Below, one piece after another: positions 31,079 through 32,116 of a DNA stretch of 32,116 nucleotides. The notes under the pieces are model-generated. The model saw only the letters and a list, made by a program, of their open reading frames with translations. It ran no database searches and had not been told where the DNA came from. A program made the translations under genes and the position numbers. The stretch lies in assembly GCA_005880395.1 (NCBI GenBank), contig VBHQ01000010.1, forward strand, positions 1 to 32,116, given 5' to 3'. The stretch is from Chloroflexota bacterium (GTDB lineage: Bacteria > Chloroflexota > Dormibacteria > CF-121). Each line of letters starts with the position of its first letter. The stretch's first letter is position 1.

Positions 31079-32116
31079 TCAGCCGGCGTCTGCTTCCGGA
31101 AGGATCTCTTCGCCGGTGTACGCGGATGCCTGCAACCGGAACAGGCGGGCGTAGCGGCCACTCAGCCGCATCAATTGCTCGTGTGTTCCTTGCTCAACGA
31201 GCTGCCCGTGCTCCAGGAACAGGATCCGATCGGCCCGCCGGACGGTTGAGAAGCGGTGCGAGATGTACACCGCGGTCTTCCCGCGGGTCAGGGTGCGAAG
31301 GCGCTCAAAGAGGTCGTACTCGGCCTGGGCATCGAGCGCTGAGGTCGGCTCGTCGAGCAGCAGGATCCGCGCGTCCCGCATGAAGGCACGCGCGAGGGCG
31401 ACCTTCTGCCATTCGCCGCCCGAGAGGTTGACGCCGGCGTCGAACCATTTCCCAAGCGCCGTGTCATAGCCGGCCGGCAGGCCGGCAATCAGCGAGTCAG
31501 CTCCTGCCTGTTGACCGGCGCGCGCGACTGCCTCGCGATCGGCGAGATGGCTGAGGTTGCCGAGGCCGATGTTCTCGGCCGCCGTCGCCTGATAGGCGAC
31601 GTAGTCCTGGAACATGCCGCCAATCTGGGCGCGGAGTTGATCGGGCTCGTAATCCCGGATATCGACGCCGTCGACGAGGATCCGACCCTCGACCGGATCG
31701 TAGAGCCGGCAGATCAGCTTGAAGAGGGTCGTCTTCCCGGCGCCGTTGCGGCCGACGATCGCGACGGTCTCGCCGGGGGCGATGGTAAAGCTCAAGTCGT
31801 CAAGCGCGTTTTCCTTGGCGTCCGGGTAGGCGAAGGTGACGTGCTCGAACCGCAACTCTCCTCGGAGCGGCACGGGTACCGGGACCGGGTGGCTGGGGAC
31901 AGGGAGCTTGGTCTCGGTCGCCATGAGCTCGAACAGGTTGCTGAGGTAGAGGTTGTGCTCGTACATGCTGGAAAAGCCGCTCAGGATTCCCTGGATCGAG
32001 TTCTGGACGGATTGGGCTGCGGTCGTGTAGAGCGTCAGGTCGCCAAGCGTCAGCCGGCCGGCGATCGCCTGGAGCGCCACATATAAATAGGTCACCGACG
32101 TGGCGACGGTGCTGAG
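31079..32116 (-). CDS. ABC transporter, permease-ATPase fusion (exporter type), 5' end outside the window
   Basis: The frame is open to the window edge, so this is the 3' part (345 codons) of a longer gene. The first ~70 residues are the end of an exporter-type membrane domain (YLYVALQAIAGRLTLGDLTLYTTAAQSVQNSIQGILSGFSSMYEHNLYLSNLFELMA). The ATPase domain has Walker A GRNGAGKTT, the Q-loop at MFQDY, the signature LSGGEWQKVALARAF, Walker B ILLLDEPTSALD and the H-loop histidine in YISHRF. Such half-transporters export peptides, lipids or drugs as dimers; the substrate cannot be told. Confidence 0.93.
   Translation of the reverse strand, partial: LSTVATSVTYLYVALQAIAGRLTLGDLTLYTTAAQSVQNSIQGILSGFSSMYEHNLYLSNLFELMATETKLPVPSHPVPVPVPLRGELRFEHVTFAYPDAKENALDDLSFTIAPGETVAIVGRNGAGKTTLFKLICRLYDPVEGRILVDGVDIRDYEPDQLRAQIGGMFQDYVAYQATAAENIGLGNLSHLADREAVARAGQQAGADSLIAGLPAGYDTALGKWFDAGVNLSGGEWQKVALARAFMRDARILLLDEPTSALDAQAEYDLFERLRTLTRGKTAVYISHRFSTVRRADRILFLEHGQLVEQGTHEQLMRLSGRYARLFRLQASAYTGEEILPEADAG

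Overview
The window is about 32 kb of high-GC bacterial chromosome, densely packed, with no insertion sequence, phage gene or CRISPR array visible. Several traits point to a soil-type high-GC lineage such as Chloroflexota/Dormibacterota-like bacteria or, less likely, Actinomycetota. These are an F420-type split-barrel protein, a TipA-like MerR promoter, an ECF42-type sigma factor with a YCII partner, TadE/TadG pilin-like proteins, frequent GTG/TTG starts, and several starts 6 to 8 nt after a -10-like hexamer (leaderless transcripts). The taxon is an inference; no rRNA is present. The one RNA gene is tRNA-Ser(GGA).

Layout. 1-4.3 kb: a Tim44-like protein end, a membrane-anchored GH2 glycosidase with a small membrane partner, and a class A beta-lactamase-fold serine hydrolase. 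4.2-6.6 kb, minus strand: an unknown protein, a flavin split-barrel protein and a TetR regulator in an overlapping operon, followed by a deazaflavin-type reductase behind its own promoter with a palindromic operator. 6.6-11.1 kb: an unknown four-Cys protein, a SRPBCC protein, YCII plus ECF sigma factor, a PsiE-like membrane protein and an AlkA-type DNA glycosylase. 10.9-13 kb: a small membrane protein, a GH15 glucoamylase-like enzyme and tRNA-Ser. 13-15.8 kb, minus strand: a TadE-TadE-TadG operon. 16-18.3 kb: a small membrane protein, an MFS exporter and a LysE exporter.

18.6-24.3 kb is the most distinctive part. Cobyric acid synthase (CobQ) is followed by a co-directional set headed by a MerR regulator fused to a complete PduO-type corrinoid adenosyltransferase. 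Next come a MOSC-Nudix fusion, a DJ-1/PfpI protein, a metallo-beta-lactamase-fold hydrolase and a PEP mutase/isocitrate lyase-family enzyme. The MerR gene has a textbook MerR promoter (19-bp spacer holding a perfect inverted repeat) placed so that transcription should start at or beside its GTG codon. This looks like a cobalamin-linked regulator-enzyme and its operon, a combination I do not recognise as characterised.

24.2-28.1 kb holds two large exported proteins in convergent orientation, separated by a strong hairpin. The first has BNR/Asp-box repeats and its frame is fused to the PEP mutase gene, perhaps through a homopolymer indel. 28.2-28.7 kb: an OsmC-family gene with an in-frame TGA exactly where the second catalytic cysteine belongs and an intact family C-terminus after it, so a candidate selenoprotein or a nonsense mutant. 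28.7-32.1 kb: a cation:proton antiporter broken by a deletion and frameshift, a small membrane protein overlapping an EamA transporter tail to tail, and the 3' part of an ABC exporter.
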